Below, one piece after another: positions 19,144 through 27,902 of a stretch of DNA of 64,000 bases (its first letter is position 1; every line of letters begins with the position of its first letter). Source of the stretch: JANMES01 sp038329865 (GTDB lineage: Bacteria > Planctomycetota > Phycisphaerae > Tepidisphaerales > Tepidisphaeraceae). The translations under genes and the position numbers were made by a program. The stretch covers positions 30,445-94,444 of the forward strand of contig JBBQNK010000013.1 of the NCBI GenBank assembly GCA_038329865.1. The letters run 5' to 3'. The notes beneath the pieces are model-generated. The model saw only the letters and a program-made list of their open reading frames with translations, did not search any database and was not told where the DNA came from.

Positions 19144-20868
19144 ATGATCGTTCAGCCGGATTCTTCGGTCGTGCTCGCAGCGCCGGCGGCCTCTCGCGCC
19201 GCTTCGCGGTACCGGGCGATTCTGCTCAGCACGATCATCGCCGTCGGCTTTGTGCTTCGGCCGGTGTATGTGTTCCACCTCAAATTCAATACCGATGAGC
19301 CGCAGCACATGCACGTGGTGTGGGCGTGGACGCAGGGGCTCGTGCAGTACCGCGACCTGGCGGACAATCACTCGCCGCTGTTTTACCTGATCTTTGCTCC
19401 GTTGATGGCGCTGATGCCGTCAACCTCTGCCGCGCTGCCTCTGATGCGTATCCTGATGTTGCCGATGTACGGCCTGGCGATTTTGTGCGTTTACCGGCTG
19501 GGCAAATTGCTGTTCGATCGGAATGTCGGACTGTGGAGCGCGCTGCTGATCGCCGTCTTCCCGATTTTCTACCGCCGGTCGATCGACTTTCGGCCCGACC
19601 AGCTCTGGATGCTCACGTGGTGCGCGGCGCTGGTGGTTTTCGCGCGCGGGCTGCGCCGGCCGGGCCAGGCGTTTGTTTTCGGGCTGCTGGTGGGAACGTG
19701 CTTCGCCATTTCGATGAAAACCACGGTGCTGCTCACGTCGCTGGTGCTGGCGATGGGGATGACGCGCATCATCTGCGGCGCACGGAGCGCCCGGCCGTTG
19801 CAACAATATGCGGCGATGATCGGCGCGGCGGTTCTCGGGATCCTCTGCATGCCGGCCGCGATGATTTTCTGGTTCTGGCACCTGGGCGCGCTGCGCGATC
19901 TTTACATCGGCACGATCGGCAGCAACTACATGCCCGGCGACAAGAGTGGGTTGTCGCTGTGGCATGTGGCGTTGTTTCTGATCCTGGCTTCGCTGTGCAT
20001 TTACATTCTCCGCCGCAACGTGCGCGGAAAAACGCCGGGCGCGCGAGCGCGGCGGCGCATCGTGCTGATCTGCACGGCATTCGTATCGACGGCGCTGTTC
20101 AAAACGGTCTGGCCGCTGTTCGAGCCTCAGGATTGGCTCGTGCTTTCGCCGCTGATCATGGTGAGCGTGGTGGGGATCGTCGCATTCTCAGGCCGATGCT
20201 GGGCCGCGAGCATCGCCGCGGTTCCTCGCTGGTTTGACTTGGCCGCCATGGGCACGGCGGTGGTGTTCGCGGCGGTGGTGATTTCGCAGGCGCCGTTTCA
20301 CGACGGCGGGCAGGTCAGCCGCGGGATCGTCGATGAAGTCTGCCGGCTGACCGATCCCGGGCAGGCGGTGATCGACGCCAAAGGCGAAAGCATCTTCCGC
20401 CCGCGAGCGATCCGCGACGTTTACGAGAGCCTGACGCGCCGGCGATTGAGCCGGCACCTGATCGCCGACACCGGCCCGAGCGAAATCGTCGCGGCGCACG
20501 CGTTTGTCGCCGTGTTCAACAGCGATCGCTACCCGGACGAGACGCGCGACTTCATCGCCGCGAATTTTCTGCCGGTGGGAAAAGTCTACGTCGCCGGCTT
20601 GCGACTCGACGGCCGGCCGGAAAATGCTAACGGCGAAATCGCGTTTCACATCGCGCTGCCGGGAACGTACAAGTTCGAGATGAAAGACGGCGTGGCGGCC
20701 GGCACGATCGACGCCAAGCCCATCACCGGCCCGCTGGATCTGACCGCCGGCGAGCACTTGTATCGTCCGGCACCGGGGCAACTGGCTGCGCCGTGCGCAC
20801 TCGTGTGGGATCAAGTCGCCCAGCGCGGTGCCTCAGTCCGGTGGAACCCGATTTCAGCCGCTAAGTAG
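19144..20868 (+). CDS. ArnT/PMT-like polyprenyl-phosphate glycosyltransferase
   Basis: This 574-residue multi-spanning protein belongs to the GT-C fold (glycosyltransferase families 39/83). Acidic residues Asp51 and Glu52 in FNTDEPQHMHVVW sit in the first outer loop after helix 1, where this fold binds the lipid-phosphate sugar donor, and DNHSPLFYL (about 78-86) follows as expected. About ten more helices extend to residue 390, then an outer soluble domain (about 395-574) with beta-strands. These enzymes move a sugar from polyprenyl phosphate to protein or lipid outside the membrane. The acceptor is unknown. Confidence 0.82.
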   Translation: MIVQPDSSVVLAAPAASRAASRYRAILLSTIIAVGFVLRPVYVFHLKFNTDEPQHMHVVWAWTQGLVQYRDLADNHSPLFYLIFAPLMALMPSTSAALPLMRILMLPMYGLAILCVYRLGKLLFDRNVGLWSALLIAVFPIFYRRSIDFRPDQLWMLTWCAALVVFARGLRRPGQAFVFGLLVGTCFAISMKTTVLLTSLVLAMGMTRIICGARSARPLQQYAAMIGAAVLGILCMPAAMIFWFWHLGALRDLYIGTIGSNYMPGDKSGLSLWHVALFLILASLCIYILRRNVRGKTPGARARRRIVLICTAFVSTALFKTVWPLFEPQDWLVLSPLIMVSVVGIVAFSGRCWAASIAAVPRWFDLAAMGTAVVFAAVVISQAPFHDGGQVSRGIVDEVCRLTDPGQAVIDAKGESIFRPRAIRDVYESLTRRRLSRHLIADTGPSEIVAAHAFVAVFNSDRYPDETRDFIAANFLPVGKVYVAGLRLDGRPENANGEIAFHIALPGTYKFEMKDGVAAGTIDAKPITGPLDLTAGEHLYRPAPGQLAAPCALVWDQVAQRGASVRWNPISAAK

Positions 20869-21027
20869 CAAAACCCGCCCGCACCCCCGCGGCCGAATTC
20901 CGGTCGCTTTTTAAATCATTATGGGACTTATGCTTCGGCGATTTTCAATCGTACATCATGCTGCGTGAGGCGTGACGGAAGTCGTCACGGTGCCCTCATG
21001 TAGTCTCGCTATGATTGAGGAAAATAG

Positions 21028-21741
21028 ATGAAGCAATCGAAACAAATTCTCGCTCTGGCGGCGATCATGGCGGCATCGCTGGCGCTGCCGGCGCCGGTGC
21101 TCGCGAAGCGAACGCATCACAGGACGACGCCCACGTCCGGCAATTCCAACGGAACCAAAAACACGAACAAAACCCCCGCGAAGCAACCCGCGCCCCCGGC
21201 AGTGGCAACGGCGGATCAGAAGGCGGCACAGGCGGCCGACGCGGACGTGCAGAAGGCCCGCGCCGCTCTCGAAGCCGTCGCCACGCGCCTTCGCCAGCAG
21301 TTCGAAAGCTCCCCCGACTACACCGCCGCCGACAAGGAATTCCAGCGTGCCCACGACGCCTACGAGGCCGAGCGATCCGCCGTTCTCCTTCGCCATCACG
21401 CCGATCCTGAATTCGCAAAGCTGCTGACCGCCAAAGCCGCCGCGGATGCGAAAATCACGCAGCTGCGCGACGCCGGCGCCACCACCGAGCTGGCCAACGC
21501 GGCGCAGGAATCGCTCGAGATCTCCAAGTCGATCACCTCGATGGACACCGCCGCGATGGCGGCCGAGCCGACGCTCGCTACGCTCCATGATCGCCTCTCG
21601 GTCGCGGCCGAGCGGCGTCAGACGCTTCAGAAGAATTTCGATCAGAGCCTGACGCGCGATTCCGCCTGGACGACCGCAAAAGCCGCGCTCGACAGCGCCC
21701 AGGCCCGGCTTAACGACGCCTTGCAGAAGCTGCGGGCGTAA
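21028..21741 (+). CDS. Secreted Ala-rich coiled-coil protein
   Basis: This 237-residue protein has a signal peptide (1-26, cleavage after PVLA) and a Thr/Asn/Lys/Pro-rich linker (27-65). The rest is a continuous Ala/Glu/Lys/Arg heptad region (66-237) that should form a long coiled coil. TGAGGAAAAT lies just before the ATG. No enzymatic motif is present and I do not recognise the family. A periplasmic structural or spacer role is possible, but that is inference. Confidence 0.65.
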   Translation: MKQSKQILALAAIMAASLALPAPVLAKRTHHRTTPTSGNSNGTKNTNKTPAKQPAPPAVATADQKAAQAADADVQKARAALEAVATRLRQQFESSPDYTAADKEFQRAHDAYEAERSAVLLRHHADPEFAKLLTAKAAADAKITQLRDAGATTELANAAQESLEISKSITSMDTAAMAAEPTLATLHDRLSVAAERRQTLQKNFDQSLTRDSAWTTAKAALDSAQARLNDALQKLRA

Positions 21742-21897
21742 CGGAATCGTCACGAATAATCGTTAGACTTTTCCCTGTCGTTACAGACCCACGGGGCCTA
21801 AAATGAGCAGTCCTGTTGCGGCTTAAGCCCCGCGGGCATTCGGATCGATAAAGAAGCAGCGGACGCGTCCGGCACGAGACTTTTCGGAGATGCAACG

Positions 21898-22392
21898 ATG
21901 AATCGAACGATCAAAACATGGTTTCTGCCGATGGTGGCCGTTGCGGTGCTGCTCGGAATCGCCGGCGTTCGCGCCGACGACGCGCCGGCCCACAATGCGG
22001 TCGGGTCGATCACCGGAACCGTCACCGACGCCGAGGGGCACGCGATGGCGAACATCACGGTCAACCTCTGGCCGCCCACGCCGATCAAGCTGCGAGCGCC
22101 TAACTCGCCCAAAGGCTTCTCGATCGGCGAAGCGCAGGATTTCGCCAAGTCGAAGAAGTCGCCGACCGACGCCGCAGGCGCCAAAGCCGCCGCTAAAAAG
22201 AAAGGCCCTACGCCGATCTCCTCCACCGTCACCGCCGCCGACGGCACGTACACGCTGGCGGGCATCCCGGTCGGGGATTACTCGGTTGACGCGGGCAAAA
22301 AGGACGGCACCGGCTACGCCAAGCAGGCGGTTTCAGTCCGCGAAGGCCAAGTCACCGGCTGCGATTTCAAGCTGGGTTTGGCGAAGAAGTAA
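21898..22392 (+). CDS. Secreted protein with carboxypeptidase-regulatory-like domain
   Basis: This 164-residue protein has a signal peptide (1-26) and a beta-sandwich of the CarboxypepD_reg-like type. It shows GSITGTVTDAEGHAMANITVNL and, after a Lys/Ala-rich insertion (about 80-102), ADGTYTLAGIPVGDYSV and GQVTGCDFKLG. Such domains appear as adhesive or structural modules on cell-surface proteins. The insertion within the sandwich is unusual. GGAG is 9 bases upstream of the ATG. Confidence 0.72.
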   Translation: MNRTIKTWFLPMVAVAVLLGIAGVRADDAPAHNAVGSITGTVTDAEGHAMANITVNLWPPTPIKLRAPNSPKGFSIGEAQDFAKSKKSPTDAAGAKAAAKKKGPTPISSTVTAADGTYTLAGIPVGDYSVDAGKKDGTGYAKQAVSVREGQVTGCDFKLGLAKK

Positions 22393-22411
22393 CGTCGAAT
22401 GTTCAAATCGA

Positions 22412-22482
22412 ATTTCGTAGCACGGGCTACCAGCCCCTGTTTCCGAACACAAAACATGGGCTGGTAGCCCATTCGACGAAAT
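22412..22482. repeat. Inverted repeat, family I, at a convergent gene junction
   Basis: Arms of about 31 bases carry GGGCTACCAGCCC on the left and GGGCTGGTAGCCC on the right, with outer ATTTCGT/ACGAAAT pairing. The loop is about 8 bases. It fills the gap between the ends of two convergent genes and could stop transcription from both sides. Confidence 0.8.
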
Positions 22483-22509
22483 CTGAACCGCGCCCCCCTT
22501 CGCGCGGCT

Positions 22510-23853
22510 TCATTCGCCGCGCGTCACTTTCACGTTCTTGAAAATAATTTCATCGCCCCAGATCGCGTCGACGTTCAGCGTGTCGGCCGCGGCGTTAACG
22601 TCGGGCCGGAGGATGACGTCGACGGTGTCGCCGGTGAACTCGGTGGCTTTGATGATGTATCCCCCACCGCCGCCGGTTCGCGTGCTGAACGTGATGACAT
22701 TGCCCGGCCATTCCTTCTGCTTGTTCCGGATGATCATCCGGCTGATCAACATCACCGGCGGTGAATTGCCCTGCATGTCGAGCACAAAACCGTTCCAGCT
22801 TTTTGGATCGAACTTCAATGACTTGATCGTGAACGCATTCTGCATCGCGGCCGACTGGGCAGGATCGTGAACGAGCTTTACGGTCGGCTGATCGGCGGGC
22901 AACAGTTGCCAAGGGGTCGATGCAGTGAGTTTTGATGTTGCGATGATCCATTGCGTCGACACGGGATCGTATACGCTGATCTCAACATCGCCGGTGGCGA
23001 TTTGCCAGCTATCCTTCAGAGATGCGAGTTTGTCGGCCGGTAGTTCGACGACGATGGGTTCACCTCCCGCGCCCTTGGTGCCCATCACATTGAGCCTTGA
23101 ATTACGATCGAATCTTGATCCATCGCAGGGAATTCCCGCTACTTTCAGATTGACGATTCGAGTGCGCCACCACAGGGTGAAACGCATATCGCCCGCGGTG
23201 CCGACTCGAGTCGGCTGTGCTTCGGCCGCAATTGCGATGCGTGGATGATCGCGGCTAACGGTGGGTCGTGCCAAAAGATGAACGCTCCATGTCTGTTCCC
23301 AAAGTTTTTGCCATTGGGCATCGGACATCACACCCGCGGTGTACGCGGCATCGAGAAAATGCATCCATTGACTATTCCACGATTGGGTCGCATCCGCCTG
23401 CACCGCTAGCGCATGGTCGACAATGGAACGAAGCTGGCCGTCACTGAGTTTTTTCGTCACCAGCCGCGCGATCAGTTCGTTCATCGCCCCGCCTTTGAGC
23501 TCGTCGGCCTGACGGAGCAGCAACCACACCGGCTCGTACGGATAGAGTTCAATCCCGCGCGCCGTCGCCCAGCCAAGGCCCGAAAGAATCATCGCAGCCG
23601 GCAGCAGCAGCGCGACGGCGACAAAAAGCATCCGCCCGCGGCGCTGGCGATGGCCGATGCGAATCGCTCGCGGGCCGGTCAGCATCGCGCCGCACTCGCC
23701 GCACCGCTCGCTCCCCGCCGGCCGGCCGAACAAATCGAACCCGCACTTGCGGCAGAGCGGATGATCGTCGATCACCCGCCCGCGCCAGCCGATGCCGAGC
23801 ACCACCACGCCCGCCAGCACGGCGGCGGCGCAGAGGATGACGATCGCGAGCAT
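22510..23853 (-). CDS. Membrane protein with N-terminal zinc ribbon, function unknown
   Basis: This 447-residue protein begins with a transmembrane helix (3-22), then a Cys4 zinc ribbon (CRKCG with Cys34 and Cys37; CGECG with Cys51 and Cys54), then a second helix (about 75-95). The remaining 350 residues are predicted beta-rich and outside the membrane on the side opposite the zinc ribbon. This architecture (zinc ribbon plus two helices) recurs in many planctomycete proteins of unknown function. No catalytic motif is visible. Confidence 0.7.
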   Translation of the reverse strand: MLAIVILCAAAVLAGVVVLGIGWRGRVIDDHPLCRKCGFDLFGRPAGSERCGECGAMLTGPRAIRIGHRQRRGRMLFVAVALLLPAAMILSGLGWATARGIELYPYEPVWLLLRQADELKGGAMNELIARLVTKKLSDGQLRSIVDHALAVQADATQSWNSQWMHFLDAAYTAGVMSDAQWQKLWEQTWSVHLLARPTVSRDHPRIAIAAEAQPTRVGTAGDMRFTLWWRTRIVNLKVAGIPCDGSRFDRNSRLNVMGTKGAGGEPIVVELPADKLASLKDSWQIATGDVEISVYDPVSTQWIIATSKLTASTPWQLLPADQPTVKLVHDPAQSAAMQNAFTIKSLKFDPKSWNGFVLDMQGNSPPVMLISRMIIRNKQKEWPGNVITFSTRTGGGGGYIIKATEFTGDTVDVILRPDVNAAADTLNVDAIWGDEIIFKNVKVTRGE

Positions 23854-23985
23854 GCGGACACTATAGCGATCGGCTGCCTGACTGAAGGAATGTTTTAATC
23901 GCTCCGTGTAGCACGGGCGTCTCCCACTTTTCGCGTGAACGCCGTAAGTAGTGGATTTTTTGAGCGTATCAATTTCGGATGTATC

Positions 23986-24060
23986 GTCATCCTGAGGTAC
24001 TCCGAAGGATCTAGCGTCCTTGAGAGCTCGGCAAGATCCTTCGGAGTACCTCAGGATGAC
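23986..24060. repeat. Inverted repeat family A, copy 1 (75 bp)
   Basis: Perfect 27-base arms (left 23986-24012, right 24034-24060) flank a 21-base loop. The core of the left arm is GAGGTACTCCGAAGGATCT. Full copies of the same 75 bp size occur at 35550 and 57569, and a half copy at 63755. It resembles REP-type palindromes spread by RAYT transposases, but no such gene is in the window. Confidence 0.92.
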
Positions 24061-24131
24061 AACTTCTGGTCGGACTGCGTCTTACATCCATGGTGCAAAA
24101 AGTTGGTTTCGCCCGTGTCCGAGCACCATGT

Positions 24132-24239
24132 CATGGGCGAGACGCCCATGCTACGAGGAGACGACCTGATTTTGCGTGGCATGGGCGGCTCGCCCATGGT
24201 CTTCGACATGAGGAAACACGGGCGGGCCGCCCGTGCCAC
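24132..24239. repeat. Inverted repeat cluster, family B, copy 1
   Basis: Three nested palindromes built on GGGCGGCTCGCCC-type cores: CATGGGCG...CGCCCATG at 24132-24150, then GTGGCATGGGCGGCTCGCC to GGGCCGCCCGTGCCAC across 24176-24239. Related copies are at 53673 and 60300. They are non-coding and GC-rich, and may form strong RNA hairpins. Confidence 0.8.
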
Positions 24240-24290
24240 GGATTTCAAGTGGACCCCATACGGATTTTTCAAAAGTTCATCCACGCCGGC

Positions 24291-24356
24291 GTCTGTGGTA
24301 TTCCGAAGACCCGGATCTGTCGCCCGGCGAATCCGGGTCTTCGGAATACCTCAGAC
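24291..24356. repeat. Inverted repeat, family J
   Basis: Arms of 26 bases with one mismatch (left 24291-24316, right 24331-24356) and a 14-base loop. The arm core is TATTCCGAAGACCCGGAT. The design resembles family A (CTCCGAAGGATCT) but the sequence differs. Only this copy is seen in the window. Confidence 0.8.
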
Positions 24357-24407
24357 TACCTCAGACACTGGCGTGAAGATTCGATTCTGTCTGCTCGTGG
24401 AGCGTTT

Positions 24408-25193
24408 TCACCACCCCGCGTCATCCGACTTCTGCAGGAAGACGAAGAAGCACATCCGCTCTACGCCGTCGACCATGCCGCGGAGGGAGAAGAGTTTGAA
24501 GAACCACGCCAGGTCGCGCTCGGCCGGGTCGTCGGGCGGGGCGGATTTTTCGCCGACTAAATCCGCCACCGGCACGCTCATCAAATGGTCGGCCAGGTGC
24601 GTGATGCTGATTTCGTCGGCCGACTGCGTGGAGAGGACATTTAAATTGTGCTCGCGGATCGGCCCGCGGAGATATCGGCCGGGCATGTCGATCTTGATTT
24701 CATCGAGCGCTTTCAAATACGCGGCCGACGTTGCGTCGTTCTTCCACTCTAGGGAACTGCGCTCGTCCTCCTGTACGCCGGCCAGCGCGGCGTTGAAGTG
24801 GGCGGTCATGCGGGTATAGAACGTTTCGACCTGCTCGCCGGAGAGCAGGCGGAGGATCATCACCTCGCCGGGCCGGCGGTAAAGGTGGTAGTCGTTGGTG
24901 CTGATCGCGGGCGAGTCGGCGAGCTTCAGCAGGCGCTGGGCCTCGGGAGCGCTTTCGTCGGGGATCAACGGCAGGATCGGGTCGCGGGATTTTTCCAGCT
25001 TGGCGATCGTCCGCTGCACGTCACGGGCGACGTCGGCATCGAGCCCCGGCTTGAGCTGCGCTTCAAACTTCCGACACCCTTCGAACACGGCCGCCAACTC
25101 CGCGTGCATGCGGATCGCGTCGGCCTGCTCCTGAGCGCGAGCGGCAGGGTCGGCGGCCCGCTCGGTAGGGGATTCTTCGGGGTCATCAAACAT
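24408..25193 (-). CDS. Hypothetical protein, mostly helical
   Basis: This 261-residue protein has no signal peptide or membrane helix. The N-terminus is acidic and Ala-rich (EESPTERAADPAARAQEQAD) and the rest alternates charged helices. I do not recognise a family and see no catalytic motif. The reading frame has typical GC-rich codon use and a normal ATG start. It is isolated: its upstream side holds repeats of families D and G and its downstream side families A, B and J. Confidence 0.6.
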   Translation of the reverse strand: MFDDPEESPTERAADPAARAQEQADAIRMHAELAAVFEGCRKFEAQLKPGLDADVARDVQRTIAKLEKSRDPILPLIPDESAPEAQRLLKLADSPAISTNDYHLYRRPGEVMILRLLSGEQVETFYTRMTAHFNAALAGVQEDERSSLEWKNDATSAAYLKALDEIKIDMPGRYLRGPIREHNLNVLSTQSADEISITHLADHLMSVPVADLVGEKSAPPDDPAERDLAWFFKLFSLRGMVDGVERMCFFVFLQKSDDAGW

Positions 25194-25238
25194 GGCGGGA
25201 AGATATCGCGGGGTGGCGGGAGGGGGAAGTGGTTTGTT

Positions 25239-25292
25239 CTTAGTGCTGAGTGCTGAGGACTTAGGACTTAGGACTTAGGACTTAGGACTTAG
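25239..25292. repeat. Tandem family D repeat (TTAGGAC units)
   Basis: Four perfect 7-base TTAGGAC units (25261-25288) are preceded by degenerate GTGCTGA and GAGGAC copies and end in TTAGTG. It is the same sequence as the arms of the inverted repeats at 33962 and 54604, but here only one orientation is present. Confidence 0.85.
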
Positions 25293-25307
25293 TGTATTCG
25301 TTTTACT

Positions 25308-25420
25308 CCTTCTCCCGGTATTCCGGGAGAAGGGGCGATGAGGGTTCTGTACCAAATGACAATCACCTCACGAATTGGCAGAACCCTCACGCTACCCTCT
25401 CCCGGCGTACCGGGAGAGGG
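25308..25420. repeat. Composite inverted repeat, family G, copy 1
   Basis: Two self-complementary hairpins, TCTCCCGGTATTCCGGGAGA within 25308-25333 and CTCCCGGCGTACCGGGAG within 25395-25420, flank an inner pair of arms (GAGGGTTCTG at about 25340-25349 and CAGAACCCTC at 25379-25388). The whole element can also fold end to end. A second copy is at 56775. Confidence 0.85.
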
Positions 25421-25535
25421 ACAGAGTCCGCAAAATCGATACTTGGCGGGAACAATCCGTCCAGCTCACAAGTTTGAATCACTCAGCGGCCTCTCGGCAA
25501 CTCAACGGCTGCTGGATATTCAACAGGGAACGAAC

Positions 25536-26024
25536 ATGAAATTGCTTATCACAACCTACCGATACCTGGTCCTCATTTCCGGCTATCTCCAGCCGGTGTT
25601 TTTGCTCGCGATACGGCTTTTCTGCGGGTACCAGCTGATTGTCACCGGCTACGGCCACCTGTCGCACCTCGATAAGGTCACCGAGTTCTTTGAATCGCTG
25701 CACATCCCGATGGCCCACACCAACGCGATTGTTTCCGGGACGACTGAAATGGTCGGCGGAGCGCTATGGCTCATCGGGCTGGGGACGCGCGCAATCTCGA
25801 TCGCCCTGCTGTTCAACTTTTGCGTCGCATACTGGACCGCCAGCCGCGACGCAGTCACTGGCTTCTTTTCTAATGCCGACCCTTTCCTGCAGGATACAGC
25901 GTTTCCCTTCCTGATGACGTCGATTATCCTGCTCGCCTTCGGGCCCGGCTTCTTCTCGGTCGATAATCTGCTGAAGCGCACGATTTTCCGGAACAAAACC
26001 TCCGCCCTTGCGTCTGATTCGTAA
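25536..26024 (+). CDS. DoxX-family membrane protein
   Basis: This protein has about 162 residues from the ATG at 25536, which follows ACAGGGAAC; upstream in-frame codons come from the family G repeat. It has four hydrophobic helices with the DoxX pattern: RLFCGYQLIVTGYGHLSHLDKV, then GTTEMVGGALWLIGLGTRAI and a final LLAFGPGFFSVDNLL. Family members are small inner-membrane proteins tied to thiosulfate:quinone oxidation or redox stress, mostly without proven function. No partner gene is adjacent. Confidence 0.82.
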   Translation: MKLLITTYRYLVLISGYLQPVFLLAIRLFCGYQLIVTGYGHLSHLDKVTEFFESLHIPMAHTNAIVSGTTEMVGGALWLIGLGTRAISIALLFNFCVAYWTASRDAVTGFFSNADPFLQDTAFPFLMTSIILLAFGPGFFSVDNLLKRTIFRNKTSALASDS

Positions 26025-26091
26025 ACGAATCAGCGGAAAGTGCCGGCCATCTGGTAGAATGCCGGCACTTACCGTCTAACGAGGGCTTGCA

Positions 26092-27795
26092 ATGCGACGA
26101 ATCAAACTGGCGGCGGCGTGTCTTGGGGTTGTTCCGTTGGTGACATTCGCCTTGCCGCAGATCCCCATTTCTATAACGGCGGCGCAATCGCCGGCCACGC
26201 AGCCTTCGCAGAACATTCAGCTCCAGATCATCGGCCAAGCGGGCGGAATCGTTGTCTTCACCGAAGGCAACGCACCGGCGACGCAGCCGGCCAACGAGCC
26301 GGCGGCTGACAATCAACCCGAGATCGGGCCGGGCGAAGAGGTGATTCAGGGCGGCGGGATTCGACTCCGAGTCATCCAGCAGCCGGGCGGCATCCTCGTC
26401 ATTCCCGAAGACAACATGAACGCCCCCGCCACGCAGCCCACCACCGGCCCCGCGGCTGAGGCTCAGCCTGCGAACCCACCGGCGGAAGAAGTGATTCAAG
26501 GCGGCGGGATGCGAATTCGGATCATCGGCGAGCAGCAGCCTGACATCCTCGTCGTGCCCGAGGACAACTTAAACGCCCCGACCACAAAACCGACTACAGG
26601 CCCGGCCGCCGAAGGTCAGCCGGTGAACCCGCCGGCGGAGGAAGTGATTCAAGGCGGCGGCATGCGCACCGGCGTCCCCAAGCGTGTTCGCCGGTTACCT
26701 CCGAATCGTGAGATCCAGCCCGCCCCGGCGATCGCACCGGCGAACGAGCCGACGACCAAGCCCGCGGACGGCCCGAGCGGTCAAGCCAACCCGGCCGATG
26801 GGCCGATCATGCACGGCGAGATTCCCGTCATGGCGCCGCACCCGCGGATGGTTCTGCTGCTCGCCGACGACAACGCCGGCGCGCCCGATGCGCCGACCGC
26901 CCCACTCGCCGCGGACGGGTCGATACCAATCAACCGGCCGGTGGCGTACTTCAAGGGCCAGCACGTCAACATGCAAAGGCAAGGTCAGATCGTTCGGCCG
27001 ATGATGATTCGTGGCGAGCCGTTCGATCCACCGGCGAATCAACCGGCGAATCAACCAACAACTCAGCCGGCCGATGGCCCCGCCGAGGAGAACGAGCGGC
27101 CCATTCCGATCGACGGCCCGATCCGCTTCGACGGCCGAAAGCGAATGCCCCATCACAATCAGGGGCCGATCGTCGAGCCGGGCGACGCGGCGCCTTCGAC
27201 GCAGCCGGCGGTCGGCGACGGCGATCAGCCCGCGACACAGCCGACGACGCGACAATCGGCCGAGGAGCGCGCAAAATTGCGCGAAAAGCTCCGCCGCGAC
27301 ATGCAGTTTAAGTCGAACGGGCAAATGCTTCCGACCACGCAGCCGATTTCGGATCCGGACGACGGCAACGCTCCCCCGCCGGCGCGGCCTTTGCGGCCCG
27401 GCGCTTTTCGCGACAGGAATCACGGTGCCCCGCACATTCTCGAAGTCGAACCGAACCCGAATGATCCGAACGCCGCCGCGCCGTCAACGCAGCCGACCAC
27501 GCAACCGGCGGACGACGATGCGCCCGCGCCCCGGCCGCTGCGCCCGGGCATCAACCGCGGCGGATTCAAAGGCCAGCCAAGGATTCTCGTCACACCGCCG
27601 GCGCCGAAAGAATTGAACGACGACGCTCCGACCACCCAGCCTACGACTCGGCCGACCGACGAAGAACGCAAAAAACTGCGCGAGAAGCTGCGCCAGAACA
27701 TGCAGTTCAAGTCGCTTGACGGTGCGGAGATGCCCAAAGCCCACAGCTCGTCCGGCGATGTAGAGCCAACGGATACTCCGCAACCCAAGAACTGA
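26092..27795 (+). CDS. Secreted Pro/Thr/Gln-rich repeat protein
   Basis: This 567-residue protein has a signal-peptide-like N-terminus (1-30). The body is low-complexity, built from repeats. Three units of about 60 residues carry EEVIQGGG-[IM]-R followed by a hydrophobic strand and [NAP]APATQPT (residues about 60-200). Later a second repeat type, EER-x-KLRE-KLR-x-x-MQFKS, appears twice (about 390 and 525). ATQP and TTQP tracts recur more than fifteen times. GAGGG precedes the ATG. It is probably an extracytoplasmic structural or matrix protein, but no function can be assigned. Confidence 0.7.
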   Translation: MRRIKLAAACLGVVPLVTFALPQIPISITAAQSPATQPSQNIQLQIIGQAGGIVVFTEGNAPATQPANEPAADNQPEIGPGEEVIQGGGIRLRVIQQPGGILVIPEDNMNAPATQPTTGPAAEAQPANPPAEEVIQGGGMRIRIIGEQQPDILVVPEDNLNAPTTKPTTGPAAEGQPVNPPAEEVIQGGGMRTGVPKRVRRLPPNREIQPAPAIAPANEPTTKPADGPSGQANPADGPIMHGEIPVMAPHPRMVLLLADDNAGAPDAPTAPLAADGSIPINRPVAYFKGQHVNMQRQGQIVRPMMIRGEPFDPPANQPANQPTTQPADGPAEENERPIPIDGPIRFDGRKRMPHHNQGPIVEPGDAAPSTQPAVGDGDQPATQPTTRQSAEERAKLREKLRRDMQFKSNGQMLPTTQPISDPDDGNAPPPARPLRPGAFRDRNHGAPHILEVEPNPNDPNAAAPSTQPTTQPADDDAPAPRPLRPGINRGGFKGQPRILVTPPAPKELNDDAPTTQPTTRPTDEERKKLREKLRQNMQFKSLDGAEMPKAHSSSGDVEPTDTPQPKN

Positions 27796-27902
27796 ATGAC
27801 GTTCGAAGACAATTGAGAAGTCGCGACCCCCTGGAAAAAAAATCGCCCGGCCCGTTGTATCCTGCGCCGGCGGCGAGACAATAATCCCCTCAAGGAGCTT
27901 CT

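Noticed and set aside
25261..25291. Possible CRISPR-like array (TTAGGAC repeats)
   Set aside because: Units are only 7 bp, directly adjacent with no spacers. No cas genes are in the window.
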